Positions 27,654 to 36,705 of a stretch of DNA of 64,000 bases are shown here, in pieces. The position numbers and the translations under genes are program-made. The notes beneath the pieces were generated by a model that was not told the origin of the DNA, made no database searches, and was given only the letters and a program-made list of their open reading frames with translations. Position 1 is the first letter of the stretch. Each line of letters starts with the position of its first letter. The DNA comes from Bog-756 sp963737625 (GTDB lineage: Bacteria > Actinomycetota > Acidimicrobiia > Acidimicrobiales > RAAP-2). The stretch covers positions 1,984,001 through 2,048,000 of the forward strand of contig CAVTTK010000002.1 in NCBI GenBank assembly GCA_963737625.1, read 5' to 3'.

Positions 27654-29368
27654 CAGGGGGCCATTTCCTCGCCCGACGATTCGGGATCGTCCTCCGCCCT
27701 GGTACCAATCGCTTCCAGTGCGAGATCAAGGCTTGGGTGGAAGTGCTCCTGGTCGAGCGTGGTATGGAGGTCGTAACGACGGATCAACTCCTGGAGACGA
27801 TCACGCAACTCCACAAAGGCCAGGTGGACGCCGTGATCATTGAGATCCTCGTCCAGGACCTTGAGCATTTCGGCGGCGGTGACGTCGATGTCCGTGATCG
27901 CTTCGCATTGCAGGACGATCCAGGCAGGGTTCCGCTCGCGCACCAACCTCCGGACCTGATCTCGGAACTGTCCGCTGTTGGCGAAGAACAGTGGCGCCTC
28001 CCATCGGTACACCACGATGCCCGGCAGTTCGCTGGCTTCCGGGTACCTGGTGGTGCTGTGCCATCCTCCCAGGGCCGGCACTTCGCCGAGGACGGCACCG
28101 TGGGGCCACCACCCTCGTCGGAAGAACAACAAGACGATGAGGACGATGGCCACGACTATCCCCTGCAGAACGCCTAGGAGGATGACACCAGACATGGCGA
28201 CCAAGCTCACAGCGAGCGATGATGGGCGGACCTCGGCGAAACGGCGAAGGGACCCAAAATCCGTGAGCGACAGGGCCGCGGTTATGACGACGGCAGCCAG
28301 GGCGGTCTGAGGCAGGTCGGCCAGGAGCCCGTTGAGAAACAGGAGTAGGACCCCGACCAAGGCAGCTCCGACCAAACCGGTCATCTGGGTCTTGGACCCG
28401 GACTGGTCGGCCACCGCCGTGCGAGACCCGCTGACGGAGACAGCAAAGCCCTGAAAGAAGCCTGCGGCGATGTTTGAGGTCCCGATTCCCACCATCTCCT
28501 GGTCGGGGTCGACCTCGTCGCCCCGCCGGGCGGCGAAGCTGGTAGCGGTGGCGATGGTGTCGGTCAGCGATACGAGCGTAATACCCACGGCGCCAACGAG
28601 AAGTGGCCCGATGTCAGACCATTTGGTCCAGGGCAAGGCAGGCACGGGTACACCCCGAGGAAGGGTGCCGACCGTTTTCACGCCGTGGGCGGCCAGGTCG
28701 AGGACCGCCGAGACAACGGTCACACCCACCACGGCCACCAGGACTGCGGGCACCCGCTTGGTGATCCGCGGAAGGACCAGCAGTACTGCCAAGACGCAGA
28801 GGCCGGTTACCAACGCAGTCCGGTTGGTTTGGTCGAGCCCACTGACGAATGAGCGAACCTCATCGATGAAGTTGTCGGCATTGGTGGAGAATCCGAAGAG
28901 CTTGGGCAGTTGCCCCACGATGATCGTGATGGCCAGGCCATTGAGATAGCCCACGCGGACCTCGACGGATAGCAGGTCGGCGACGAAGCCGAGTTTGGCC
29001 ACCCCCAGCCCGATCTCGATCAGTCCGACCATCACCGCCATCATTCCGGCGAGGGCGATCGCACTTGCCGGGTCATTGGTGACGACAAGTGGAGTGATGG
29101 CTGCCAGGATGAGCGGCGAGACAGATGAGTCGGGCCCCAAGACCAGGACCTTCGATGGCCCAAACAGGGCATAGGCCACGAGGCAGGCGATCGTCGTGTA
29201 GAGGCCAGTGACCGCAGGAAGCCCGGCTAGCTCCGCATAGGCCATGCCCTGGGGCACGAGGATCGCCGCTAGGACCAACCCCGCGACCAAGTCCGGTCGA
29301 AGCCATCCGCGTTGGTAACCGCGGAGGGTCACGACACCGGGGGCCCAGCGGCCCATGAACCGATTCAC
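27653..29368 (-). CDS. SulP family anion transporter with STAS domain (1)
   Basis: 571 residues. A SulP membrane core (about 20-420) has the signature AILVPQGMAYAELAGLP, followed by a C-terminal STAS domain (about 440-545, IVVYRWEAPLFFANSGQFR, LQCEAITDIDVTAAE). SulP proteins carry sulfate, bicarbonate or other anions in symport or exchange; the substrate cannot be fixed here. It is the first gene of an operon with the MFS exporter. Confidence 0.9.
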   Translation of the reverse strand: MNRFMGRWAPGVVTLRGYQRGWLRPDLVAGLVLAAILVPQGMAYAELAGLPAVTGLYTTIACLVAYALFGPSKVLVLGPDSSVSPLILAAITPLVVTNDPASAIALAGMMAVMVGLIEIGLGVAKLGFVADLLSVEVRVGYLNGLAITIIVGQLPKLFGFSTNADNFIDEVRSFVSGLDQTNRTALVTGLCVLAVLLVLPRITKRVPAVLVAVVGVTVVSAVLDLAAHGVKTVGTLPRGVPVPALPWTKWSDIGPLLVGAVGITLVSLTDTIATATSFAARRGDEVDPDQEMVGIGTSNIAAGFFQGFAVSVSGSRTAVADQSGSKTQMTGLVGAALVGVLLLFLNGLLADLPQTALAAVVITAALSLTDFGSLRRFAEVRPSSLAVSLVAMSGVILLGVLQGIVVAIVLIVLLFFRRGWWPHGAVLGEVPALGGWHSTTRYPEASELPGIVVYRWEAPLFFANSGQFRDQVRRLVRERNPAWIVLQCEAITDIDVTAAEMLKVLDEDLNDHGVHLAFVELRDRLQELIRRYDLHTTLDQEHFHPSLDLALEAIGTRAEDDPESSGEEMAP

Positions 29369-29603
29369 GTCTGCTTCCGTCGGCCCGTCGCTGGCCGGCG
29401 ACGGGTAATCCAGCGTGCCATGTGCGCCTTGGCCGAACTAGACCCGAGAATGACCACTGCACCTCCACCCGAAGCGCCCGACGTCAGCGTCCACTATGGC
29501 CCATGGACACCCCCTTCTGCTTGGCTTTCGATTGACGGTGAGGCTCAGTCGTGATGGGCTTCCCGAGTGAGAGGTGAGGACGGAACCGGACGGAGATGCC
29601 CTG

Positions 29604-30506
29604 ATGAATAAGAAGAAGCATCACACGAGTTCCGCACAGAGCGACCCTGCCACAGAGACCCCCACCGTGGCCGGCCAACTCGGCGGCAACGCAGGTCTCA
29701 AAGGTGACAGTGCGGCGATGTCCCCTCCTCTCCCGAGGATGAAGCAGAAGCAATACCAACACGAACTGCGGCAGCTACACGCTGAGCTCGTTGCCGTCCA
29801 GGAGTGGGTCAAGCGTGCCGGTGCCAAGGTCTGCATCGTGTTTGAGGGTCGCGACACCGCTGGTAAGGGTGGCACGATTAAGGCCATCACGGAGCGAGTC
29901 AGCCCCAGAGTATTCCGCGTGATTGCATTACCAGCACCGACGGAGCGCGAAGAATCACAGATGTACATTCAGCGGTACATGGCGCACTTCCCCGCGGCCG
30001 GCGAGGTCGTCATTTTCGACCGCAGCTGGTACAACCGTGCCGGCGTCGACCGGGTGATGGGATTTTGTGCTCCCGAAGATACTCGGCGCTTCCTGGAGCT
30101 CACTCCGGCCGTCGAGAAAGCAATGGTCGACTCGGGCATACTGCTGATCAAATACTGGTTGGAAGTCAGCCCCGACGAGCAGACCCGGCGGCTCAAGAGC
30201 CGGATCGACGACCCTCGGAAGATCTGGAAGTTGTCCGAGATGGACCTCAAGTCCTACCGGCTCTGGACCGACTACTCGCGTGCCAGAGATGACATGTTCG
30301 CAGCTACGGACACTGCCTGGGCTCCTTGGTGGATCGCCCACTCCGATGACAAGAAGCGGGCCAGACTCAACATTATCTCCCACCTACTTGGCCGCATTCC
30401 CTATACGCCGTTTGAACACGAAGCCGTCGAACTTCCGGATCGAGAGTTAACGGATGACACTCTCCAGGCGAACGCTTCACTGCGGTACATCCCAGCCCCC
30501 TACTGA
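29604..30506 (+). CDS. ppk2: Polyphosphate kinase 2 (PPK2)
   Basis: 300 residues from ATG 29604, with GGAG 9 bases upstream; ATG-like starts before it add an unlikely tail. A low-complexity N-terminus (1-40) precedes the PPK2 core with Walker A EGRDTAGKGGT (about 81-91), lid Arg residues in RVIALPAPTEREESQMY, and Walker B VVIFDRSWYNRAGV. The single-domain class moves phosphate between polyphosphate and nucleoside diphosphates. The gene is next to lipid-kinase and phosphatase genes, but no shared operon is visible. Confidence 0.92.
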   Translation: MNKKKHHTSSAQSDPATETPTVAGQLGGNAGLKGDSAAMSPPLPRMKQKQYQHELRQLHAELVAVQEWVKRAGAKVCIVFEGRDTAGKGGTIKAITERVSPRVFRVIALPAPTEREESQMYIQRYMAHFPAAGEVVIFDRSWYNRAGVDRVMGFCAPEDTRRFLELTPAVEKAMVDSGILLIKYWLEVSPDEQTRRLKSRIDDPRKIWKLSEMDLKSYRLWTDYSRARDDMFAATDTAWAPWWIAHSDDKKRARLNIISHLLGRIPYTPFEHEAVELPDRELTDDTLQANASLRYIPAPY

Positions 30507-30507
30507 C

Positions 30508-30559
30508 TTCCGGATCCCGACTCGCCGGAATGGATCAACGCGGCCTTCGGACGTTGATC
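30508..30559. terminator. Twin inverted repeats between convergent genes
   Basis: TTCCGG/CCGGAA (30508-30513, 30525-30530) and GATCAACG/CGTTGATC (30533-30540, 30552-30559) fill the 56-base gap between the stops of ppk2 and the lipid-kinase gene. They probably act as a bidirectional terminator. No T-run is present. Confidence 0.45.
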
Positions 30560-30562
30560 GAG

Positions 30563-31948
30563 CTATCGATCCGTACCGGCCAACGGGTTCCGCCCACGGG
30601 CGATGGCCACCAGGTCGCGTGCGGAGATGTCTCGGGCCCGACGCTGCTCTGCAGCGGCAATGTTCCCTTTGGCAACCAGTAGGCGTAATCCTCCAGGGTG
30701 GATCCGGAACTCGAGTGGGGTGGCCAGTTCGAGTGCCTCGCCGTCGATTCCTGCGTAGGCCTTCCCGGCCCTCGACCGTACCTCGAACTGCTCCACCGTG
30801 AATTCGTGCCAGTGACGGCTTCGGCGCCGCTGCCCAAGCGTCGACAGGGCGAAGATCTGTGCGGCCTCGGCTCCGGTGCTCGCCGAGATGGCGACGACGC
30901 CGAGCATCCCGGTATCGAGCCGCCGGCGCTGCGAAGCATCCAGAGTCGCTCCGAGCACATAGGGGTTGTTCGATACCTGGATCAGGAACGCACCATCCAC
31001 CTCTCCTTGGTTCGGGTCGATGAACTGGAGGTCGAACGGCTCCTGAGTGCGACCCAGCATCTCAGGAAGAAGCGCCTTCGTGGTCTCCGACTTGGCTTCC
31101 CGGTATCCATCCTCCTGCACGATGGTGGCATAGACACCGAGCGACACGTTGTTGACGAACAACCGTTCACCGACTGTGGCGTAGTCAATGCGCCGCTCTA
31201 TCCCGTCGCGGAAGGCGTCCAGGCTCAGTCGGGGGTCCTCGCGGTCGATCCCGAGATCGAGGGCGAAATGGTTTCGAGTACCGGCAGCAACGCACACGAA
31301 GGGTAGGTTGTGCGCGATGGCGATGGAGGCGACCAACGCTTGGGAGCCATCCCCTCCCGCCATCCCGAGGCAATCGGCCCCTCGGGCGATGGCATCGCGT
31401 GCCAAATCAGCGAGATCGAGGCCGTGGTCGAGCATGACAACCTCGACCCCGAACTCGGTGGCCAACTCTGCCAGGCCAAACCTTTCCACCTTGCCTCCAC
31501 CCGACCAGGGGTTGCACAGGAGCACCGGATGTTGAGGTCGGCTTACTGTTACCAGACGCAGTGAGTCGTAAGCGTGAAGAGCGTGAACCATCGCCGCTCG
31601 CCCGAGGCCGACGGCGCCCGCCAGGAGCAGGGCTACGCCCACCAACCTCCAGGCCACATTGTCGCCCTGGGGTGTAGCGCGGAACAATGCCACCACGATC
31701 CCCCCCACGCCGAGGGCGACCCCGACAAGTCCGACTGCCCTCCGTGGCATCCGTTCGGTGATCGCCCACCAGGCCCCAGCGGCGGTCAGAACGAGTCCGA
31801 CCAAGGCCAGGACGAGGAAACCGACGTTCCGTACGACGAACGCCACCAGCACCAACGTGAGAAGAATTCCACATGCCAACGAGCCCAGGGCGCAGGCCCG
31901 TTCGCGGCTACTGATCGAGTTGGAAGTTGTCGTCATTGGCATCTGCAC
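30563..31948 (-). CDS. Diacylglycerol kinase-family lipid kinase with N-terminal membrane domain
   Basis: 461 residues. Three to four hydrophobic helices fill about residues 18-125. The DAGK catalytic domain follows (about 140-440), with LLCNPWSGGGKVERFGL, the nucleotide-binding GMAGGDGSQ and CVAAGTRNHFALDLG. The family phosphorylates diacylglycerol or related lipids; the DgkB/YegS fold is typical. The fusion to an N-terminal membrane region suggests a membrane-bound enzyme. It is divergent from the PAP2 phosphatase gene. Confidence 0.88.
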   Translation of the reverse strand: MQMPMTTTSNSISSRERACALGSLACGILLTLVLVAFVVRNVGFLVLALVGLVLTAAGAWWAITERMPRRAVGLVGVALGVGGIVVALFRATPQGDNVAWRLVGVALLLAGAVGLGRAAMVHALHAYDSLRLVTVSRPQHPVLLCNPWSGGGKVERFGLAELATEFGVEVVMLDHGLDLADLARDAIARGADCLGMAGGDGSQALVASIAIAHNLPFVCVAAGTRNHFALDLGIDREDPRLSLDAFRDGIERRIDYATVGERLFVNNVSLGVYATIVQEDGYREAKSETTKALLPEMLGRTQEPFDLQFIDPNQGEVDGAFLIQVSNNPYVLGATLDASQRRRLDTGMLGVVAISASTGAEAAQIFALSTLGQRRRSRHWHEFTVEQFEVRSRAGKAYAGIDGEALELATPLEFRIHPGGLRLLVAKGNIAAAEQRRARDISARDLVAIARGRNPLAGTDR

Positions 31949-32083
31949 TCTCGACCCACAATACCGGCCGGCCGGCGACCCGTCTCGGTCATTATTCCCA
32001 CCCCACGGCTGTTGGTTCGACTACGTCGGAAAGGACTCCCAAGGCGCACTGCGGCGTCAACCGGGGTCCGGTAGCTTTACAGT

Positions 32084-32818
32084 GTGCCGTCGCACTCGCT
32101 GTCGACGCAGGGGATCGCGTCTCGCACGTGCCTCCTGGCACTCGGATGGATCGGCATAACGGCAGTGCTATTTGGAGTCGGTCAGTTCGTTGTGCACTCC
32201 CCCGCCCTGGCGGACTTCGATCGAAGTGTCACGCACTGGGTGGTCGATCACCGGACTCCGTCGCTCAATGCCGTGATGAGGGCGGTTACGTGGCTCGGCT
32301 CATGGCTGGCTGTCGCGGTCACCGTTGCTGTCGTGCTCGTATTGACATTGGCGAAGCGCATGGCGATCGGGTACCTCCTCTTGCTTATCGTGGCCTGGGC
32401 TGGAGAGTACGTCACGGTGAATCTCATCAAGTACGCGGTCGGCCGCCCACGACCCCCCAAGGACCTCTGGCTGGTTGCCGCCCACGGAGCCTCCTTCCCG
32501 TCAGGTCACGCCGCTAACGCCACGCTCGTATGTGTCACCGCTTCGCTCATGGCGTTCCTCTTCGTCTTGCGGCGTACGATTCGCGCTGTGACGGTGACCC
32601 TCTCCTGCCTGGTGATCGCGGCAGTCGGGTTCTCGCGCGTGGAGTTGGGGGTCCACTGGACCACCGATGTGATAGCGGGGAGCCTGGCGACGATGGTGTG
32701 GTTGGCCGCCATCGCCAAGGTATTCTCCGCCTCCATGCGTCCCACCGGCAACGGACGACGACGAAAGGACCGGGAATCCGGGGGTCCGCACACTGACTCG
32801 CCGACTGGCATGCGATAG
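32084..32818 (+). CDS. PAP2-family membrane phosphatase
   Basis: 244 residues from GTG 32084, about six membrane helices. The three PAP2 motifs are complete: KYAVGRPRPP, PSGHAANA and SRVELGVHWTTDV. The enzyme dephosphorylates phosphatidate, undecaprenyl pyrophosphate or similar lipids on the outer membrane face. It lies divergent to a lipid kinase, so the pair could set a phospholipid/diacylglycerol balance. The next gene starts 7 bases after its stop. Confidence 0.9.
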   Translation: MPSHSLSTQGIASRTCLLALGWIGITAVLFGVGQFVVHSPALADFDRSVTHWVVDHRTPSLNAVMRAVTWLGSWLAVAVTVAVVLVLTLAKRMAIGYLLLLIVAWAGEYVTVNLIKYAVGRPRPPKDLWLVAAHGASFPSGHAANATLVCVTASLMAFLFVLRRTIRAVTVTLSCLVIAAVGFSRVELGVHWTTDVIAGSLATMVWLAAIAKVFSASMRPTGNGRRRKDRESGGPHTDSPTGMR

Positions 32819-32825
32819 TGCACTC

Positions 32826-33632
32826 ATGCCGGTCGTAGTCCATCTCTCCGACCTTCATTTCGGTGCCCACCATTCGGACATCGTGGAGTCGCTGCTGGCC
32901 GACATCTCGAGCGTGGGGCCCGACCTAATCGTCATATCCGGAGACCTGACGCAAAGGGCACGGCCCCGCCAGTTCGAGCAGGCCAGGGCGTTCATCGATC
33001 GACTGCCCGCCGCCGTCCTCACCGTTGTGGGCAATCACGACCTCCCGCTGATCAATCTGCCTCAACGATTCCTGTCGGAGACCCGACGCTATGAGCGCTT
33101 CATCTCCAGAGATCTCGACCCGGTCGTCGTTCTCCCGACTCTGGTTGCCGTCGGGCTCGATACGATGCCCGCCTGGCGATGGAAGGCCGGTCACGTGTCG
33201 CCCCGACAGGTGGCGCTGCTGCGAGCCGCATTTAGGAACGCTCCCCAAACCGCGTGGCGGCTCGTGGTCACGCATCATCCGGTCCTACCTGACAATCTGT
33301 CCGGACTGGTCGGGCGCGACCCACTCATTGGCGCTTGCGCTGAGGCCGACGTGGCCATTTTGCTGTCCGGTCATACTCACACGCCGTCAGCAAATGTCGT
33401 AGACCTCGACGGGCCGGGTACCCACCGCCAGGCACTTGCCCTGGTCGCTGGTACTACGATCAGTCACCGCACCCGGGGCACAGCGAACGCCTACGAGGTC
33501 GTCCACCTGGACGGAGCGATGGTCGCGGGCGGCCGTATCACCGTCCGGCTCCGAGAGCCAACGGCGACTGGCTGGTCGGAAAGGCGTTCCGCCCACTACG
33601 AATACGCTTCGAACGGGGTCCTTGCTGGCTAG
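32826..33632 (+). CDS. Calcineurin-like metallophosphoesterase (CpdA/class III PDE-like)
   Basis: 268 residues. All metal-ligand motifs are present: LSDLHFG, ISGDLT, VVGNHD, THHPV and SGHTHTPS. The layout matches cyclic-nucleotide phosphodiesterase-like phosphoesterases, but many relatives act on other phosphodiesters. There is no signal peptide, so it is cytosolic. It probably shares a transcript with the PAP2 gene 7 bases upstream. A link to the cyclase at 1845 is possible but only speculative. Confidence 0.88.
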   Translation: MPVVVHLSDLHFGAHHSDIVESLLADISSVGPDLIVISGDLTQRARPRQFEQARAFIDRLPAAVLTVVGNHDLPLINLPQRFLSETRRYERFISRDLDPVVVLPTLVAVGLDTMPAWRWKAGHVSPRQVALLRAAFRNAPQTAWRLVVTHHPVLPDNLSGLVGRDPLIGACAEADVAILLSGHTHTPSANVVDLDGPGTHRQALALVAGTTISHRTRGTANAYEVVHLDGAMVAGGRITVRLREPTATGWSERRSAHYEYASNGVLAG

Positions 33633-34104
33633 GACAATCTAAGCGAAGCACCGCCGTTCGTCACTAAGTTGAGACCTCGGTGCACCTACGAGATCGGCTG
33701 CGTCGAATGAAACACGCGCCACTCGTAGCCTGACCTGACGAGTGGACCAAGACCATGACGATTCAACTTCCATGCGAAGGACGGTCGGCCCGTACCAGCC
33801 TCAATATCCAACGCACGACAAACTGGTCCGGCCTGTGATGGCTAGCGCCCCGGTATGTCGATCTGGCCCGGTCGATACGGGCGAGACCGGGCGAGAACAT
33901 TGGGCATCCCACCCTGCCGGGTGCGGGTGCGCTCAAGGAGGTCTACTCCTTCACCAGCTGTAGTGCTCCCCTGCACCGCCTCAACCCCATCACCGGCAAG
34001 CCTGTTGGCGGTCGTCAATATTGGGATGGGCCGGTGAAGGCTGGCTTAGCATCGGCCGGCACCCCGAACATGCCGTTGTTCCGGCCACTGGACTCGACCC
34101 ATCG
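33633..34104. other. Gene-free interval
   Basis: Only short poor frames occur. I see no RNA or repeat. Confidence 0.45.
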
Positions 34105-34494
34105 TCAGCTCAATAGCTTTGCCTTTTGGTCGGCAAACTCGCTGTCCGTAAGTACACCTTGGTCCCTCAATGCGGCCAACTTGGTTAGCTCGTCGGCAGC
34201 TCCAGAGCTCGTGACTTGACGAACGTGTGCATCGAAGGCTTGCTTCTGGTCAACCGCGTCATGGACCGCCCGTTCGTGCATCTTCCCGCCACGTGCGATG
34301 AGGTAGACGAAGACTCCCAAGAAGGGGAGGACGATGACAAAGATGACCCAAAGAGCTTTAGCTCCGCCGCCCATGTCCCGACTGCGGAAGATGTCGCTGA
34401 AGACCACGACGAGAAGCCAGATCCATATGACAAACATGAAGATCTCAAGCATCGTCCAGAAGAAGTCAGCCAACGGATAGGTGTAGGCAAGCAC
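34105..34494 (-). CDS. PLDc_N/SHOCT-domain membrane protein
   Basis: 129 residues. Two membrane helices (about 8-32 and 45-68) form a PLDc_N-like unit with VVVFSDIFRSRDMGGGAKALW. A SHOCT motif closes the protein (LTKLAALRDQGVLTDSEFADQKAKLL). SHOCT tails often mediate oligomerisation in small actinobacterial membrane proteins. AGGAGG-like CTAGGAGG lies upstream of other starts but not clearly of this one. Confidence 0.85.
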   Translation of the reverse strand: MLAYTYPLADFFWTMLEIFMFVIWIWLLVVVFSDIFRSRDMGGGAKALWVIFVIVLPFLGVFVYLIARGGKMHERAVHDAVDQKQAFDAHVRQVTSSGAADELTKLAALRDQGVLTDSEFADQKAKLLS

Positions 34495-34587
34495 TAGGAG
34501 GTTCCTTTCGTGGGGGTTGTTACATCTGGGTCCTGGGGGTTGTTACGGTGCGCGACAGTCATATGACCACTGGTGACTCAGGGACCG

Positions 34588-34782
34588 CTATCGCGGATTG
34601 CCTTGGACCGGCGACTCAGCCAGCGGGGTGTCAGACCACTCTCGCTCACATGACCGGCACCGCCAGCTGAGCCCGCTGACGGCGATCGTGCCCACACGTA
34701 CAACCAGATGAGGCACATCGCTATCTCCGCATACGGGGCACCTGCGGGGAGATCGCGGCTCGTCTTCGTTCGGTTTCGACAT
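34588..34782 (-). CDS. Small zinc-ribbon-like protein
   Basis: 64 residues, MSKPNEDEPR, then a CPVCGDSD knuckle and, 25 residues on, a CRSCEREW knuckle, giving a Cys4 zinc-ribbon. No ribosome binding site is obvious. It lies just downstream of, and probably in the same transcript as, the DUF7144-like gene copy 2. Confidence 0.55.
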   Translation of the reverse strand: MSKPNEDEPRSPRRCPVCGDSDVPHLVVRVGTIAVSGLSWRCRSCEREWSDTPLAESPVQGNPR

Positions 34783-34794
34783 CTAATACTCGGA

Positions 34795-35187
34795 TCAATC
34801 GTCGACGAGAACCGAATGTCCACCGTAGACAGCCAACGCATAGATCACCAGTGCCGCGATGAAGATGTAGACGAAGCTCCACACCGGGTAGTAGGGCATC
34901 CACCAAATGGCGCTGATGCCGGCGATAGCTCCGGCCACTATGCCAACCCAACGACTGATCTGTGACCCCCCGGCAACGAGAAATCCGCAAATGATCAGAA
35001 TGGCGGCGATGGCCAGGTCCACCCAGCCATAGGTCTTCAAGCTGTGACCGAAGATGGCTGCCTCAAGATTCGACGGAAGCACGCCGTGGTAGCGAAATGC
35101 CCAGATCGCATCGAAGACCTTCAAGATCCCGCCGAGAATCAACATGATTCCGGCGAACAACACCCAACCGGTGCCCCGCTCCGCCAT
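34795..35187 (-). CDS. DUF7144-like four-helix membrane protein (copy 2)
   Basis: 130 residues (MAERGTGWVLFAGIMLILGG), GGGGAG upstream of ATG. It is about 85 percent similar by eye to copy 1 at 25370-25762, with the whole central region identical. The duplication includes about 90 bases of upstream DNA. The differences cluster at the termini and around residues 70-80 (GGSQISRW versus SGSSVGRW). Function unknown. Confidence 0.87.
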   Translation of the reverse strand: MAERGTGWVLFAGIMLILGGILKVFDAIWAFRYHGVLPSNLEAAIFGHSLKTYGWVDLAIAAILIICGFLVAGGSQISRWVGIVAGAIAGISAIWWMPYYPVWSFVYIFIAALVIYALAVYGGHSVLVDD

Positions 35188-35233
35188 GATCTCCCCTGTC
35201 TGTCCAAAGGAGGATGGAAATCACCCTCACACT

Positions 35234-35262
35234 AGTATTTGCCAGTTGTTCGGCAGCGTCAA
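35234..35262 (-). promoter_or_regulatory. Sigma70-like promoter of the DUF7144-like gene copy 2
   Basis: On the minus strand: TTGACG, 17-base spacer, AATACT. The spacer contains TGCC...GGCA. It aligns with the TTGACA/AACAAT promoter of copy 1, so both copies kept a promoter of the same form. Confidence 0.6.
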
Positions 35263-35287
35263 CAGTCCTCGCCTACTCTGGCGACCA

Positions 35288-35330
35288 TTGATGCCAATCT
35301 GGCGCCAGATTGGCGCCAGATTGGCATCAA
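35288..35330. repeat. Perfect inverted repeat, 20-bp arms, 3-base centre
   Basis: Left arm TTGATGCCAATCTGGCGCCA (35288-35307), centre GAT, right arm its exact reverse complement (35311-35330). Each arm contains GGCGCC, and the left core GCCAATCTGGCGCCAGATTG continues into a nested 22-bp palindrome. There is no T-run. It lies between divergent genes, 26 bases beyond the -35 of the DUF7144-like promoter and 100 bases before the SHOCT gene. Confidence 0.85.
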
Positions 35331-35429
35331 CCGTGGCGCCCTTGCGCGAACAGCTCTGGCGCTGCGCCAATTCGAAATCTAAGGTGCTGGTGACAGCGGA
35401 ATGACCCGACGGGTCGGAAGGGAGCTCCC

Positions 35430-35678
35430 ATGGGCATGAGACGACGGGCACGACGCCGAGGTCTTGTTGCAGGGGCTGTGGCGGGAGGAGCCATAGCTCA
35501 TCACCGGGCAAACAAGCAGGCTCAAGATCAGTACGACGACAGTTCGTACGCACCAACCCCAGCACCAGCGCCGGCGGATGCGGCTGACCAGATCGAGCAC
35601 CTCGCCCAGCTTCACTCCTCGGGCGCGCTGACCGACGAGGAGTTCGCCACCGCCAAAGCACAAGTTCTCGCTTCCTGA
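35430..35678 (+). CDS. Small SHOCT-domain protein
   Basis: 82 residues, ATG 35430 behind GGAAGGGAG. A basic N-terminus (MGMRRRARRRG) and a short Ala/Gly-rich hydrophobic stretch (LVAGAVAGGAIAHH) precede a Pro/Ala linker and a SHOCT motif (IEHLAQLHSSGALTDEEFATAK). It is probably membrane-associated and may pair with other SHOCT proteins in the cluster. Confidence 0.85.
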   Translation: MGMRRRARRRGLVAGAVAGGAIAHHRANKQAQDQYDDSSYAPTPAPAPADAADQIEHLAQLHSSGALTDEEFATAKAQVLAS

Positions 35679-35752
35679 GGACCGCCTGCTCAAGATATCT
35701 TGAGCACCGAAAGTTCTGAGCTCGCTGACCGCAACAGAAATGGGTATCTCAA

Positions 35753-36172
35753 TTGTCTGAATCTCGCAAAGATGTGCTCCTGAAGGCCCTCGAGGCCGAG
35801 GTGAGTGGTGGCGAGTCCATTGATCTGGGCTCGCTATTCACCGACGATGTCGTGGGCTGGTCGCCGTACGCATCCATCTCGGGACTCCCTGCCCTTGCCG
35901 CCCTCGCCGCTCTCCGTGAGATAGCGTTCTCCAATGTCGTCATCATGTTCCGTGGACTTGATGAGGTGGGCAACCGGGCGTATGCCGAATGGCTCATCGA
36001 AGCCGATCACACCGGGCCGTTGGTCCTGGGCGACGGGGCCGAGTTGGAGCCCACGGGGCGGCGGGTCAGCCTTCCTGGCGTCACTGTCGCTGACTTCCGA
36101 GACGGAAAGATCAAGTCCTACAGGACGTACTTCGACGACATCTCCATGATCGAGCAGATCATCGACGCCTGA
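35753..36172 (+). CDS. SnoaL/NTF2-like protein
   Basis: 139 residues from TTG 35753. Cone-shaped NTF2 fold features: an N-terminal helix, FTDDVVGWSPYA, and a hydrophobic strand series ending VTVADFRDGKIKSYRTYFDD. These proteins act as small isomerases, cyclases or ligand-binding domains. Catalytic residues are not certain. It is followed 13 bases later by the GNAT gene and is probably cotranscribed. Confidence 0.78.
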   Translation: MSESRKDVLLKALEAEVSGGESIDLGSLFTDDVVGWSPYASISGLPALAALAALREIAFSNVVIMFRGLDEVGNRAYAEWLIEADHTGPLVLGDGAELEPTGRRVSLPGVTVADFRDGKIKSYRTYFDDISMIEQIIDA

Positions 36173-36185
36173 CCGGTCAAACCGA

Positions 36186-36668
36186 GTGGACTTCCACGTC
36201 GAGAGCCGACCGGACCCGCTGGATGTGGAGTTCCTCGAAATGCAGATCCGTCGAGAGGCATCCAATGCCATGGGGCTTGGCGATGAAAGCGAGCTGGCAA
36301 TATTCGTTCGCGAAGCCGGCACTGTCGTGGCGGGCATTAGTGGATGGACGTGGGGCGATTGTTGCGAGTTGCAAAGCCTTTGGGTTGATCCTGACCTCCG
36401 GGGTCGCGGGCTGGCGACCCGGCTCCTTGCTGCCGCTGAGGCCGAAGCGGAGGCGCGCGGGTGCTCTCAAACCGTCCACTTCACGTACGATTTTCAGGCT
36501 CAAGAGCTCTATGAAAAGAGTGGGTACGTACTGATTGGACGAGTGGAGGAGTTTCCGACCGGGGCCGACGCCCTCTGGTTCCGAAAGCAGCTTCACTCCG
36601 ATGGTTCTCAAGACACCGCCGCAAGCCTGGATGAGCTAGGCAGACTCTCGGAGGTACCAGCCGAATGA
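36186..36668 (+). CDS. GNAT family N-acetyltransferase
   Basis: 160 residues from GTG 36186. The CoA-binding motif is LWVDPDLRGRGLATRLL, followed by AEAEARGC and FQAQELYEKSGY, the usual GNAT motif A and B region. Acceptor unknown. Confidence 0.86.
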   Translation: MDFHVESRPDPLDVEFLEMQIRREASNAMGLGDESELAIFVREAGTVVAGISGWTWGDCCELQSLWVDPDLRGRGLATRLLAAAEAEAEARGCSQTVHFTYDFQAQELYEKSGYVLIGRVEEFPTGADALWFRKQLHSDGSQDTAASLDELGRLSEVPAE

Positions 36669-36705
36669 GACACGACAAACGAAACGATCAGCGTCAGCGG
36701 CCATC

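Noticed and set aside
35288..35330. Long palindrome as a Rho-independent terminator
   Set aside because: There is no T-tract on either strand and no gene ends next to it; both neighbours start facing away.
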